From: Pyxicephalus adspersus
Lineage: Eukaryota; Chordata; Amphibia; Anura; Pyxicephalidae
Length of the DNA stretch: 64,000 nt
Assembly (NCBI RefSeq): GCF_032062135.1
Contig: NC_092861.1
Location: 59,760,499 to 59,824,498 of the forward strand
Direction: 5' to 3'
Part shown: one piece after another, positions 47,701 to 57,890 of the stretch
How positions within the stretch are numbered: position 1 is the first letter of the stretch
Layout: each line of letters opens with the position of its first letter
Position numbers and translations under genes: made by a program
Notes under the pieces: generated by a model
Told to the model about the DNA's origin: nothing
What the model saw: the letters and a program-made list of their open reading frames with translations, nothing else
Database searches by the model: none

Positions 47701-47885
47701 GTTAGTGTCTTTCTACATTGTGCTTTAAGACTTGGGGACCTATGTCCTGTCCTGCAACCAATGATGCATTTATACAGTTAATGCTTGCAGGCAAAGGGAG
47801 ATACAACTGAATAAACCCCAGAAGTACCCTTTGTGAGCATTGATGTCAAATAAAGGTGTCACAGAAATCTGTTTACACACTACAC

Positions 47886-48072
47886 CAGTGTTTCTCAAGC
47901 AATAAGCAATTTGTGCCACTCACAGTTTAATGATCTCTTTTTGTTATCTATAAGGGTGACATTCTTTCCAGACTAAAGTACTGTGAGCTGTGGATATAGT
48001 AAAGCAGGGGTGCCTTTAAGACCTGAAAGTTATTTTAAGGGTCCCATGATGTTATAAGAAGGTTGAGAAACA
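47886..48072. mobile_element. hAT-like MITE with both terminal repeats
   Basis: CAGTGTTTCTCAAG at the left and GGTTGAGAAACAG at the right are inverted partners. The interior shares GGGTGACATTCTT and related phrases with the copies at 1974-2180 and 51069-51306. Confidence 0.7.
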
Positions 48073-48252
48073 GAACTGCTTTAACCTTTTTTGCATCACT
48101 CCATACTTTGTGTATTTTATCCAGAAATGAAATAATGATGATGTGTGAAAATAAATGTACTGGCACCCCAAAACTCCACATTTAATGTTTAGAAGAGAAA
48201 AGACAAATAAGTAAATGCAACACATAAGGACAAGTTTTGTACATTTTAATGA

Positions 48253-48280
48253 AACCTGTAGCGAAGAAGCGCTACAGGTT
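48253..48280. repeat. Perfect 11-bp hairpin
   Basis: AACCTGTAGCG and CGCTACAGGTT around a 6-base loop, followed at once by a second GAAGCGCTA. It lies beyond the likely polyadenylation signal of the minus-strand gene at 48645-49763, so a role in that transcript is doubtful. Confidence 0.7.
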
Positions 48281-48411
48281 CTTAAGAAGCGCTATCAGTT
48301 TTTAAATTGTTTCCTCAACTGCTGACAGCTGAGTCTCACATGGTATGGTAATATTGCAAATTCAGCCTCCATAAGTGTAGCACATGTTTTAGCAAAAAAG
48401 TTGCCACAATA

Positions 48412-48417
48412 TTTATT
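48412..48417 (-). terminator. Candidate polyadenylation signal for the YqaJ gene
   Basis: The minus strand reads AATAAA, about 230 bases after the stop codon of the ORF at 48645-49763. Confidence 0.5.
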
Positions 48418-48644
48418 AAACTAGATACAATGATTAGCGATATTAAAGGGATTCAGCTCTGCTTGGGGGAGGAAATGTGATAAAGCTTGCATATATTTTA
48501 TAGTTTCCCAAACATTCCTTATTGCAAGAGTACTATTTAAAAATAGTTGTAATATTTTAACAGCTGCTCATTTTCAAAATCATTTCTTATGTCCCATAGC
48601 TGTTCAACTTTCCCTCATTTCTTGCCTATGGGGTACTTCCATGT

Positions 48645-49763
48645 TCATTCCTCTGGTGCATAAATATTATATTTCTGCTGTTCTTTGCCAGCAGGATTTT
48701 GCTCCCTAATATTTGGTACTACAGCCCTATTATAAAACATTTCCAGCTTTGGTTCTGTTTCTTTCCAAAAATCTGGGTTGAATTTCAGTGGAACAACCAC
48801 AGTCTCCTTATTTGTATACACAACAAAGTCTGCATCTTTCATTCCTGTTGAAGCCAGCTGGCATTGTACCTGAGTATAATAAGCATGATTTGGTTTCAAG
48901 ACATAGGAATCGCCTTTCACAGCCAGGCAGAAGTCTCGGTCAGCACAGGCCTCCTGTATTGTGTGATATCTGTGTTTATATGGACACTTCACCTCTAAAA
49001 TGCACACATTTTCTCCTGTAATCTTATCTTTTACTATCCCATCTGGACTTGCTGCCAGCCAGTTCTTGGTTGGATGAATGAAAAGACCACAATCTTCTAC
49101 CTGCACTTCCCTTCCTTTATTCTTTAAGGCTTGTTTCTCATAATTCCTCACAGCACATTTCTCATTTTTAATACCCCAGCTCATAGCTGCTGTTTGCACT
49201 TTAGGCCCTGTGCCCAGAATGGCCTTTAGATAGGATTGGGGAATATCAGTAGTTTTTTGATTAGCAAATCTGCTATGAGATATCTGATGTGCCATGGATG
49301 CTGTAATACGATTCTGACGCCACTTGTGCCAATCTGGATTATTTCTCTGCCCTCGAGTGTGGCTTTCTATGCTCTGTATATCTTTTTGAGACAACTTGGC
49401 TTGGGCACTAGTGTCCGACACCCTTCCTGACTGGGATGAAGCTTCCTTAGGCAACAGTTTGGAATTTGCAGCTACTTTAGAGGTTTTAAGATGCTCACGT
49501 CCATCAGTCTTTTTCCTTGCACCAGCAGAGCTGGATCTGGTTCTTTGTGTCATAGGCTGAACATCTCTTCTAACCAGAACTTTAGGTGGTTCACTGGCAT
49601 TCTGTGGTTCTTCACATCTGGATGGTGCTGGCACACTGTGTGCCCTTTCATGAGAGGGTGTTCTACCAGCAGGCAAGTTGCTGGGTGTGCGGTATGCAGA
49701 AGATGTAACATTGTTTGCTGCTCCTGTGTTCTTTAACTGAAGCTTTTTTTCAGGTAGCCCCAT
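48645..49763 (-). CDS. YqaJ/lambda-exonuclease-type nuclease, intact single-exon ORF
   Basis: An uninterrupted 372-residue protein. Residues 1-125 are polar, rich in Ser, Thr, Lys and Pro, and look disordered. Residues 140-350 form a YqaJ-type PD-(D/E)XK nuclease domain: WHKWRQNRITAS (145-156), WG-IKNE (196-201), SPDG (239-242), EVKCP (257-261) and YYTQVQCQL (295-303). The predicted catalytic Glu, Asp, Glu and Lys residues are all kept. The start codon is in good context, preceded by an in-frame stop and, 25 bases upstream, by an acceptor-like TTTCTCTACAG, so a spliced 5' UTR is likely. Related domains occur in viral and phage recombination nucleases and as a second protein in some eukaryotic DNA transposons (ISL2EU type, from memory). 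No transposase partner or terminal repeats were found, so it is either a host-adopted gene or a transposon relic kept by chance. Substrate unknown. Confidence 0.8.
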   Translation of the reverse strand: MGLPEKKLQLKNTGAANNVTSSAYRTPSNLPAGRTPSHERAHSVPAPSRCEEPQNASEPPKVLVRRDVQPMTQRTRSSSAGARKKTDGREHLKTSKVAANSKLLPKEASSQSGRVSDTSAQAKLSQKDIQSIESHTRGQRNNPDWHKWRQNRITASMAHQISHSRFANQKTTDIPQSYLKAILGTGPKVQTAAMSWGIKNEKCAVRNYEKQALKNKGREVQVEDCGLFIHPTKNWLAASPDGIVKDKITGENVCILEVKCPYKHRYHTIQEACADRDFCLAVKGDSYVLKPNHAYYTQVQCQLASTGMKDADFVVYTNKETVVVPLKFNPDFWKETEPKLEMFYNRAVVPNIREQNPAGKEQQKYNIYAPEE

Positions 49764-49864
49764 GATTATAACTTATGAAGTGGAATACCTGTAGAGAAAT
49801 AAAATACATTCTGTTTAGTTTACTCACTGTACAATCACCTAACAGACTGCAAAATTGTTGAGTT

Positions 49865-50060
49865 ATGTTCACACTGGCCACAAATTGTGGTGTGGTTACC
49901 GCTGCCTTGGGGGGAGACATTGCATGTAGCTTCTCCCAGTGGCAGCTCCTAAGAGTGAGTGATACCAGTACTCCTCACTGCCGCTCGCTCTCGAATGTGC
50001 AGACGCTGGTCCTTTAAGAACCAATGCAGAGTGACCGAGCCGCACGGGATTGCTTGATCC
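49865..50060. repeat. Possible interspersed repeat upstream of the YqaJ gene
   Basis: A GC-richer block opening with TTCACACTGGCCACAAATTG resembles, from memory, common frog repeats. Only one copy is visible in the window. It explains part of the spurious minus-strand ORF at 49896-50297. Confidence 0.35.
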
Positions 50061-50599
50061 TGGGGAAGGTCTGAACCCACACTTAGTGTGTATCCAAGCA
50101 CAGAGGAGAACCCATAACAAGCAGAAAAAGGGTCTCACAGCTCGAACACCAACTAAAATCTTTAAATATGATAACAGATGTGCCTCACACTGGGTGCACA
50201 TGATGTCTGTATAACAGCGAGTCCAGGATTTGCATCCAGCTATAACATATCCTGCAGAATTTACTTGAAGTAAGGCTTTTCGTATGCATAATCCCATTAT
50301 TCTGTAGAACCACAGCTTGACAGAATGAAGGTCTAATCATGGCATGGTGACTAACTACTGAATGTTTCTAAGAACTCAAAGAAAACAAATGATGCCAAGA
50401 AAACAGTTTCTTCTAGTATGTGGTGGTCAGTAAATCTTAGGGTAACATGCAAACTATTCAAAAGTGGCTTAAAAACAGGACAGGCCGATTAGTAGCATTG
50501 TGCTAACTTCTCCATGACTTAAAGGCATTTTTAAGAGTAATCAGTTACAGCAGATTACATATTTCCTTTACTTCAGTTTTTTTAAATGATTATCCTTAC

Positions 50600-50714
50600 C
50601 TAACTGAAAATGTAATGAAGAGATGCTGCATCAGTGTATTGAATGCCTGGGCACAGTAACCTGCTGTAGTTTCTTCAGTGCAGGTGCTGACAGAAGAAAC
50701 CACTGAGCCTCCTC
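50600..50714 (-). other. Candidate upstream exon of the YqaJ gene (5' UTR)
   Basis: On the minus strand a 115-base segment is bounded by a TTCCAG acceptor and a GTAAGG donor. One frame is open right through, but an in-frame stop just before the start codon at 49763 means it would be 5' UTR if joined to that exon. It is supported by splice-site pattern only. Confidence 0.3.
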
Positions 50715-50732
50715 CTGGAACAAATATTATTT

Positions 50733-50895
50733 GTTAATAAACTGTATTTATATAGCAACAACATATTAACTGGAGATGAACATTAAATAGGGGTTGCAAA
50801 GGACGGACAGAATACAACAGTGAAACAATGACACAGGAGGAGAAGAGATCCCTGCCCCAAATAATTTACGATCTAAGAGGAGGGGGAAATAGCAC
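50733..50895 (-). repeat. SINE-tail-sharing interspersed repeat
   Basis: TATTTATATAGCAACAACATA, ACATTAAATAGGGGTTGC, and GACACAGGAGGAGAAGAGAT. It is the most complete copy of this family in the window. Confidence 0.75.
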
Positions 50896-50934
50896 ACCAG
50901 AGATGAACGAAGCTCCGATTCAAATTGACTTTAC

Positions 50935-51055
50935 ATTATTATTAATAAAAAGGATTTATAAGGTGCCAACATATAATGCAGTGCTGTACATTAAATAGGG
51001 GTTGCAAATGACAGACAAACAGTGACACAGGAGGAGAAGATATCTACAAAATATG
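50935..51055 (-). repeat. SINE-tail-sharing interspersed repeat
   Basis: A second copy 40 bases after the first, in the same orientation: GGTGCCAACATATAATGCAG, then CATTAAATAGGGGTTGC and GACACAGGAGGAGAAG. Confidence 0.75.
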
Positions 51056-51068
51056 TATTAACTTAGAA

Positions 51069-51306
51069 CAGTGAATCTCAACCAGGATTCCATAGAACCC
51101 TAGGCTTATTCCAGAAGTTGCTAGAGTTCCTTGAGCAATGAGAAGTTTGAGCTCCTCAGATCAGTTTTGGTGACACCAATGACCAGCAATGTAAGAATAA
51201 TTTTTACCACTGACCATCATGCCAATATGCTGGGAGCTGTGAATAAAGTAAATATAGCAGGTGTTCCCTGAAGACCTGAAAATTATGGTATAAAGAGGGT
51301 TGGCTT
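51069..51306. mobile_element. hAT-like MITE
   Basis: It opens with CAGTGAATCTCAACCAGG. The interior has GTTGCTAGAGTTCCTTGAG and CCAGCAATGTAAGAATAAT, shared with 1974-2180. The right terminal repeat is reduced to AGGGTTGGC. Confidence 0.65.
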
Positions 51307-51394
51307 AGAATGAATGCTATGATGATCAGAAAATAACATTGATGAATGGAATAGAAACAGAAATGCATTGCATAGTCAGGGTACATACCCCATG

Positions 51395-52296
51395 TAGTGT
51401 TGGTCGAATATCTCACTATTCGATCGAATAGGGAGATATTGTTCAGGTGGTCGAATGACAAATTCGAACACCATTAAAGTCAATGGTGGGAGAATTTGGG
51501 TTATTTTTAGGGACTGTAAAGAACCCCAACAGCAATCGGGAGCAAAGCTGACAGCTCCGCTACCCTGATTGCTCTTGCAGCCCTTTACTAATTGTATGTG
51601 TTCTTGGATAGAGTGTCCCTTACCAAGAACACAGGAGTCCTGTGTACCTGGATATGAAACTCTATCCAGGAATAGGGATAGTGCTCCCTGATTGGCTGAG
51701 GAAAGCTTTCCTCAGCCAATCAGAGAGCACTAGAGGTTTTAAATGGGGCGACTTGTTCCCATTTAACCTCTAGTGCCAGGGATCACACACTGTTCTCAAT
51801 GAATGTGTCCAGCCACGGCCGAATTCATTGAGAAGATCTCCGGCACTAGAGGTTAATTAACCTATAGTACCGGGGCTCGCAAACTGTTCTCAATGAATGC
51901 GGCCAGCCACGGCCGCATTCATTGAGAAGATCCCCGGCACTAGAGGTTAATTAAAGGACGCTTGAGCTGTCATCAAGGTTTACCTTTCCTCAGCCAATCA
52001 CAATGCACTAAAGGTGACGGATGAGGAGACTTGTCCCCATTAACCTCTAGTGCCTGGGGATCCAACACTGACAGGAGGATTCCCACGGCTGTGCAACCGT
52101 GGGAATCATCTTGTCATTGTGGGATAACCTGTAAAAAAATAAAAGCTAGTAAAACAAATCACACAAATTCAATAAATTAGTTTAACATTAATTTAAATTT
52201 GAGCCGTCAAATCCCATGTTTTTCGGGTCTATCCGAATTCGAACAACCACATTCGGGTCAAATATATGGACAACCCAAATTCGAACACCAACACTA
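51395..52296. mobile_element. 902-bp non-autonomous hAT element with 8-bp target duplication
   Basis: ACCCCATG is repeated exactly at 51387-51394 and 52297-52304. The element starts TAGTGTTGGT and ends ACCAACACTA, a perfect 10-bp inverted repeat, with further TTCGAA-type motifs inside both ends. The interior holds palindromes (CTCAATGAAT ... ATTCATTGAG) present twice in tandem near 51790-51945, and inverted copies of CCTCAGCCAATCA. No ORF. An 8-bp duplication identifies hAT insertion. Confidence 0.93.
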
Positions 52297-52304
52297 ACCC
52301 CATG

Positions 52305-54268
52305 CAATGCTTTAGTTGTTCGTCTCCTGCTTCCTGATGACTATTATGTGTCCTGGAAGTAATCCCTGTACACCATATTATCCTGTGCTACAGAGCATTC
52401 AACCTGAAATAATGTGCTGATCATCACACTACAAAAATGTATTAAATACTATTCCTATTATCTAATACACACATACCGGTATGCATCAAACATTATTTCT
52501 TTTAAAGCCATGAAAAATAATCACCAAAGGATTTTAGTGCTGTGATTCTTGTAACACATCCAAACCATTGGGTGCCCCTACAAGTCAGAGATTGCTGGGA
52601 ACTGACTCAGCTATCCCATGATCCCATGATCAGTGCCCTGCAGTGTAGGTGGTGAGTCACACAGGGATAGTGAAGCTTTTTTTGCCCTGACATGCCCAGA
52701 TTCAAAGGCTGACAGCCTTTCAGTGACCACATGATAATGAATCGGTAAAAATAGAATAACCGAGAACAAACATCAGCAGTGTGTCCAGGCTTGTTCCGCA
52801 CCTAATACATAACCAATGCTGATAGCTCACCACTGCCGCCTAGTGGCCACACAAGGAAACTACACACTATATACAGAGGATACAGCCATTGCTGAATAAA
52901 TCACAAAACGGTGATCATAAAACAAACCGTGCTCGTCATGCTGATCATTGAAACGTCGTGACCTTACTCGCCGTGTACAGGCTTCCCGTAGTCACACAAA
53001 CAACATAAACTTCTACGATCTAGCAGTGCAGCTCTCTCCATGTTATTAAACACACACACAGCACCCCCTATTACCTGATTTAGATCTGGGGTAAGACAAG
53101 GTACAACAATGCGATCACACCCAGCTCTGCCAATTTCAGCTCATGCTTCCAGCTGTACCCAGAGATTAATGCATGGGTCGTCTCACACTAAACTACTTTC
53201 ATTCCTGTCTAGTTCCTGCTCTGAGGTTCTGCCCTCCTCCCCTCCCTCTTCAGTGATTCATAGTGCTACAAATCATCATAAAGTAGGTGCCTGGGGGAGA
53301 ACACATCATTCATCTAATATTCACCTACTATCCAAGGACAGTCCCTGATCCACACTTCTAATTTTAAATCTGACCAACTGAACTGTACAATCCATCCATT
53401 TTCAATTTCTTTAATATCATAATGTGTTTTTTTATAGACATAATGTGTGTGCAATCAATATCACATTCTTTTACAAAGTGCCCCATGTGATCAGTGGCTG
53501 ATGCCAGCTCTGCTCTACATTGGAACAGACGAAGTAAATCTTTGCAGGTCCCTGTTTGAAGGGTGGGCAGTTTCAACAGAACTAGGGGCAAGAGTAGCAG
53601 CATTCCTTGCAGACTGAAAAAAAAAAGCAAAAGCTGCATTTTTTATTTTTCAAAGTCTTTAAAATAAACTAGATTTAAGCTTTAAAATTAAAATCCTAAT
53701 ACAAAAACACTTATGAGAATATTCCTTAATAGCCACAAATCTTATAAATCCACCTTGTGGGCACCAAATGTCAATGCTAACCCAGAAATGACCTTGTGAA
53801 AGTAGTGACAACATTATCTCTCTGATGTACATAGCTGGTAATGGGAGCAGAGCTTTGGGAAGGAACCTCTCCACAGTGCTTGTTGGGGAATACCTCATGT
53901 TTAGAAGTTTCAAGGCACATAGACCACTGGTGCTATGCATCTAGAAGTGGCAAACCAAACTGTGGTTCTTTTTTTCCAGAGGAGCGGCCAGAAGCAACCT
54001 TTGGGTTCCAGAAACTGGGCCACAATCCATCACAACTACAGCTGCATGCAAATGTTTTCATAGAATGGTTCCCAACGTTACCATTTATTCTCTAATATTG
54101 GGATGAGTCTTTCTTTAAGACAGGAAGGAAGTTATTCGGTTTCTCAAGTTCTGCTTCCTAGTAATATATGAATATTAAGATATTTCATAAGGCCTTTCTT
54201 AGGTATAACTATTAAATGTGAAAGTGACTTGACATCATAGTGGAATGTAGTTTGGCTTTAGTATAGAC
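52305..54268. other. Intergenic, no gene recognised
   Basis: A moderately GC-rich stretch at about 52900-53350 could hold the promoter of the minus-strand YqaJ gene, but no specific site was found. The remaining ORFs are short and unsupported. Confidence 0.4.
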
Positions 54269-54440
54269 CAGGGGTAGGCAAACTCTGGCCTTTAGGCCAG
54301 TAGTCTGTTCCGGCCTAATCCCAGCCGGCAGGGGGCAGCAACCCTCAGCTCCAGAGTCTTCTTGGTATGCCTCCCTTCCCTATTTACCAGGGCCGGCGTT
54401 AACACTTCCGCCGACGGGGTCATTCCCTCAGTTTCCTGGC
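54269..54440. mobile_element. Truncated hAT MITE, same family as 54873-55246
   Basis: It starts CAGGGGTAGGCAAACTC and shares CTTGGTATGCCTCCCTTCCC and GGCCGGCGTTAACACTTC with the downstream copy. It departs from it after about 54430, and no right terminal repeat was found. Confidence 0.7.
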
Positions 54441-54872
54441 ATAAATTTTGGATCACAATTTCAATAAAGGGACTGCAGTACACTTTTTGGGCCACTGATG
54501 TTTTGCTGCCGTTGTTCTGCAGAAACAGCTGTTAGGTCTTGCTTGTTAAACTAAATACACATTAAGACGTCCCTGCTCCCTGGAACTGTGCCAGATGTGT
54601 GCGGTGCCGCCAGAGGAAGGCTGGCCTGTGTGTGAAAGTGAGTAAGAAAAAAATCCAGAATTTTCGAAAATCCCGCGCACCTCAGGTTCAGGGGTTGCCG
54701 GATTTTTGATTGTCACCCTACTGACCAGCGGGAAATTTAAAACCAGAAGTATTTTTAAATGTCAAATATGCCAATTTGATATTTAAAAATACTAAATTAA
54801 TCATACCGCCAGGGGGTGGAATACGCGGGGTACCACCATAAAATCAGCCTGTTTGTGGATGATGCTCTACTG

Positions 54873-55246
54873 CAGAGGTTGGCAAACTCCAGCCTTTATG
54901 TCAGATACAGCCTAGCCAGTAGCCCATTCCAGATTAACGGCCCCCTGGTCGATCAGCCCAATCCCGGCCAGCAGGGGTCGGCAACCCGCAGCTCCGGAGC
55001 CACATGCAGCTCTTGAGCCTCCTTGGTATGCCTCCCTTCCCTATTTACTGCGGCCGACGTTAGCACTTCAGCCGCCGGAGTAAGGGGACATTCCTTCTCC
55101 TCCGTATGCATTGCAGAGGAGAGGGATTTCTCTTTAGGGGCACTCCTGGTGGGGGCGGAGCCATCAGTGAGAGAGAGAGTCCGGCCTAGTGTGCCTTCCT
55201 GACCCCCTAAAATGGCCTAGTAGCCAAAAAAGTTTGCTGACCCCAG
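54873..55246. mobile_element. 374-bp hAT MITE inserted in the LINE reverse-transcriptase region
   Basis: CTCTACTG is repeated at 54865-54872 and 55247-55254. The ends CAGAGGTTGGCAAACT and AGTTTGCTGACCCCAG are inverted partners. Removing the element and one duplicate restores the LINE frame, which proves insertion into an already present LINE. Confidence 0.93.
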
Positions 55247-55839
55247 CTCTACTGGTTCTATCCAATCCAATAATATCCCTACCTAATCTTTTACCTACTC
55301 TAACCACTTTTGGAAAGATATCTCTCCAAATTACCCATTACAAATGTTCAGCTCTAAATATTAATCTACCAAACTCACTAGTTACCCACCTCAAGGAATC
55401 CTTCCCTTTTCACTGGGAACAATCAAAATGATTATATTTGGGAATATATATCACAGCTTCTTATGAACTGCTTATTATAGCAAATTATCCTACCTTGATA
55501 CATCAGACCAGACTGCTTTTGGAAACCTGGAAAAATCAGATATCATGGTTTGGGCATATAGCGTCAGTGAAAATGTCACTCCTGCCTAAATTTTTATATC
55601 TTTTCAGGGTGCCAATACCTATCCCTCCCCATTATTTTCATATAATTCAAATAATGATTCTCAATTTCCCAATCTGGGGAAATAGTAGACCACGCATTTC
55701 TAACCAACCCTGTTCCAATTCAAGAAAGATGAAGGCCTTCCTTTACCTCATATCTACAATTATTTTATAGCAGCACAATTAGCTAATCTTTCAGTGTACC
55801 ATTCTGAAACAGATACACCTATATAGCTATAGAAGAAAA

Positions 55840-56340
55840 CAGATATATTTTAGTTTTTGATGCTACCTGTTCCTATTTACCAAGCCCATTTGGTACAGAA
55901 AAATTTCTGTCCTATTATAAAAAAAAAAAAAGATTTTTCAGTCTTTGATACCTCCTGCTATTTACCAAAGAAGCCCGTTTGGTACAGAAAAATTTCTGTC
56001 CTATTATAAAAAAAAAAAAAGATTTTTCAGTCTTTGATACCTCCTGCTATTTACCAAAGAAGCCCGTTTGGTACAGAAAAATTTCTGTCCTACTATAAAA
56101 AAATACAGATATTTCAGTCTTTGATACCTCTTGCTATCTACCAAAAGAGCCTGTCTGGTACAAAAAAATGTCTGTCCTACTATAGAAAAAATACAAATAT
56201 TTCAGTGGTTGATACCTCTTGCTATTTACCAAAGAAGCCCGTTTGGTACAGAAAATGTTCTGTCCTATTTTTAAAAAAAATACAGATATTTCAGTGTTTG
56301 ATAACTGTTCCTATCTACCAAAGAAACCGTTTGGTACAGG
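55840..56340 (+). repeat. Tandem array of about 87 bp, nearly six units
   Basis: Units begin GATACCTCCTGCTATTTACC or a close variant and contain GTTTGGTACAGAAAA, TTTCTGTCCTA and an A tract ending TTTCAGT. Starts are near 55859, 55949, 56036, 56123, 56210 and 56300. Most units are a multiple of three bases, so one frame stays open through several units. It lies where the LINE ORF2 body should continue. Confidence 0.85.
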
Positions 56341-57109
56341 TGCATTTTTGCCCGAGTAAGTAAAAGATGAGCGGTAGACGCAGGGGATAGCATGGCGTTA
56401 GGCTACCTGCCGCATCTGGCAGGGGGCATACTTCCCGGGAGTCCGCCACTGCAGGACAGCAGCAGCAGGAAACTGTTGGGAGGCAGCAGCACAAGTTGTT
56501 ATACAGGTCTGAAATGTGTGCGGAGCACCAGTACGCTGGTAGATGTATTGAGAGGGCGGAATACAATCATACAGCCACGTCATGTGGAGAGTATTGTGGA
56601 CTGGGTCCCAGGGGCCTCAAGTGCAGCAGGCTCTTCTTCTGCAGAGGCAGCAGCAACCAGCAGAGCCGTGACAGGAGCAAAGACAAGAGTTAGCGTGGCT
56701 AATGTGCCTGTACCTCCCAGGGACTCTCCCTTGTTGTTTGACAAACAGCCTGAGGATCTGTCAGTGCGACTTTCAGTGCAAGAGGCAGACTTTTAGACCC
56801 TTGGAGAGTGTGGTCAGCACTTGCTGGGTGAGGGTTCTGGATCAATGGCTGCATTGGCAGAGGTTGGCCTAGATGAAAATGAGGATGATGATGACCGTGA
56901 TGTCACCTGGGAACCACCGATGCGTGTAAAGGCCAGCAGCAGTTCCAAAACAGATGTCGAGGAAAGGCAGCAGCAGACTGGGGATGAAAGAGGCCACAAA
57001 TCTGCCTCATGTGAGTCCTAAAGAAGAGACAGAGGAATGAGCACAAGGAGGGGAACAGTCAGAGAAGATGTGACCGTCGGGGAGGTGGAGCTGGAGCAGA
57101 TGTAAGCTG

Positions 57110-57827
57110 TGTACCGGGGGCTTTCTAGGATACAGCGAAGTCACAAACAGGGAAGACAATGTGGACACCAGCTCAAATAAAACAAAACGTATTTTACTGA
57201 GTACTATAACAATAAACAAACTTCCAAACAATAAGACAAAGAAAATACATTACATACACTCATCCCAGAGGACAGCACAGTGCCCTTGTTCAAAATTGGT
57301 TCTTATGACCTGCCACACACATAGACCCTAACTTACTAACTATTGCAGGTCTAATCTCAGTCTCTGGTATTTCAGGCGCCAATCCTATAATGCGGTGCGT
57401 GCACGATTTTACTGACCCGGGTCTTGTTCCTGGATCCAATGATGTCTTTAAACTCAATAACAGCAACAAGTCTCTTCAACAAACATGAGGTCCTGCAAGA
57501 CAGACAGCGCTCTGTTCCTCAGCTGCTTTCAGCCTTCCTGGGAAACAATCCTTTTCCTCTGGACAGGATCTGCCTTGGACGGTGGTCAGCCTCACTCAGC
57601 CACAGCTCCTGAGACGCTAGGAACACGCTGACCCTTGGATGCAAGCGGATTCTCTTTCACACACAGTCCTTGCAAGATGTCTGCTCTCCTGCTTCCTGCT
57701 TCCTCTCCTCAGAACAACCACACCTCCTAACAATATACAAATACTGGCCACTTGTTTAGCTGTGCTCAGAAACAGTGGCATCTTGTGGCTAAAATGCAGA
57801 ACGACAGTAGTTCTATATTTTGTTACA
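57110..57827. mobile_element. Insertion inside the hAT element, possibly a solo LTR
   Basis: The block begins TGTACCGGGGGCTTTC and ends TTTGTTACA, so it has TGTA...TACA edges, and it carries an AATAAA at about 57178. It separates the N-terminal remnant from the BED-finger remnant. No direct flanking repeat was found, so the class is tentative. Confidence 0.35.
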
Positions 57828-57890
57828 AACATTGAACACATGTGCTGTTTTCTCAATCTCACACAGACGCAGGGCACCTAGCAGACGCAA

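Larger units (their letters stand above)
46691..48252. other. Repeat-bearing intergenic DNA, no gene
   Basis: Apart from the repeat at 47562-47700 and the MITE at 47886-48072, nothing coding was recognised. Confidence 0.5.

Noticed and set aside
49896..50297. 133-codon minus-strand ORF with a Cys-rich segment (TRCYTDIMCTQC) loosely like a piggyBac C-terminal or SWIM finger
   Set aside because: Too few matching cysteines and no adjoining transposase or YqaJ frame; part of it overlaps a likely interspersed repeat.
56315..56796. Ser/Ala-rich ORF of 134 codons as an independent gene
   Set aside because: It lies inside the hAT element just before the BED-finger remnant and ends in a stop; best seen as the transposon's N-terminal region.
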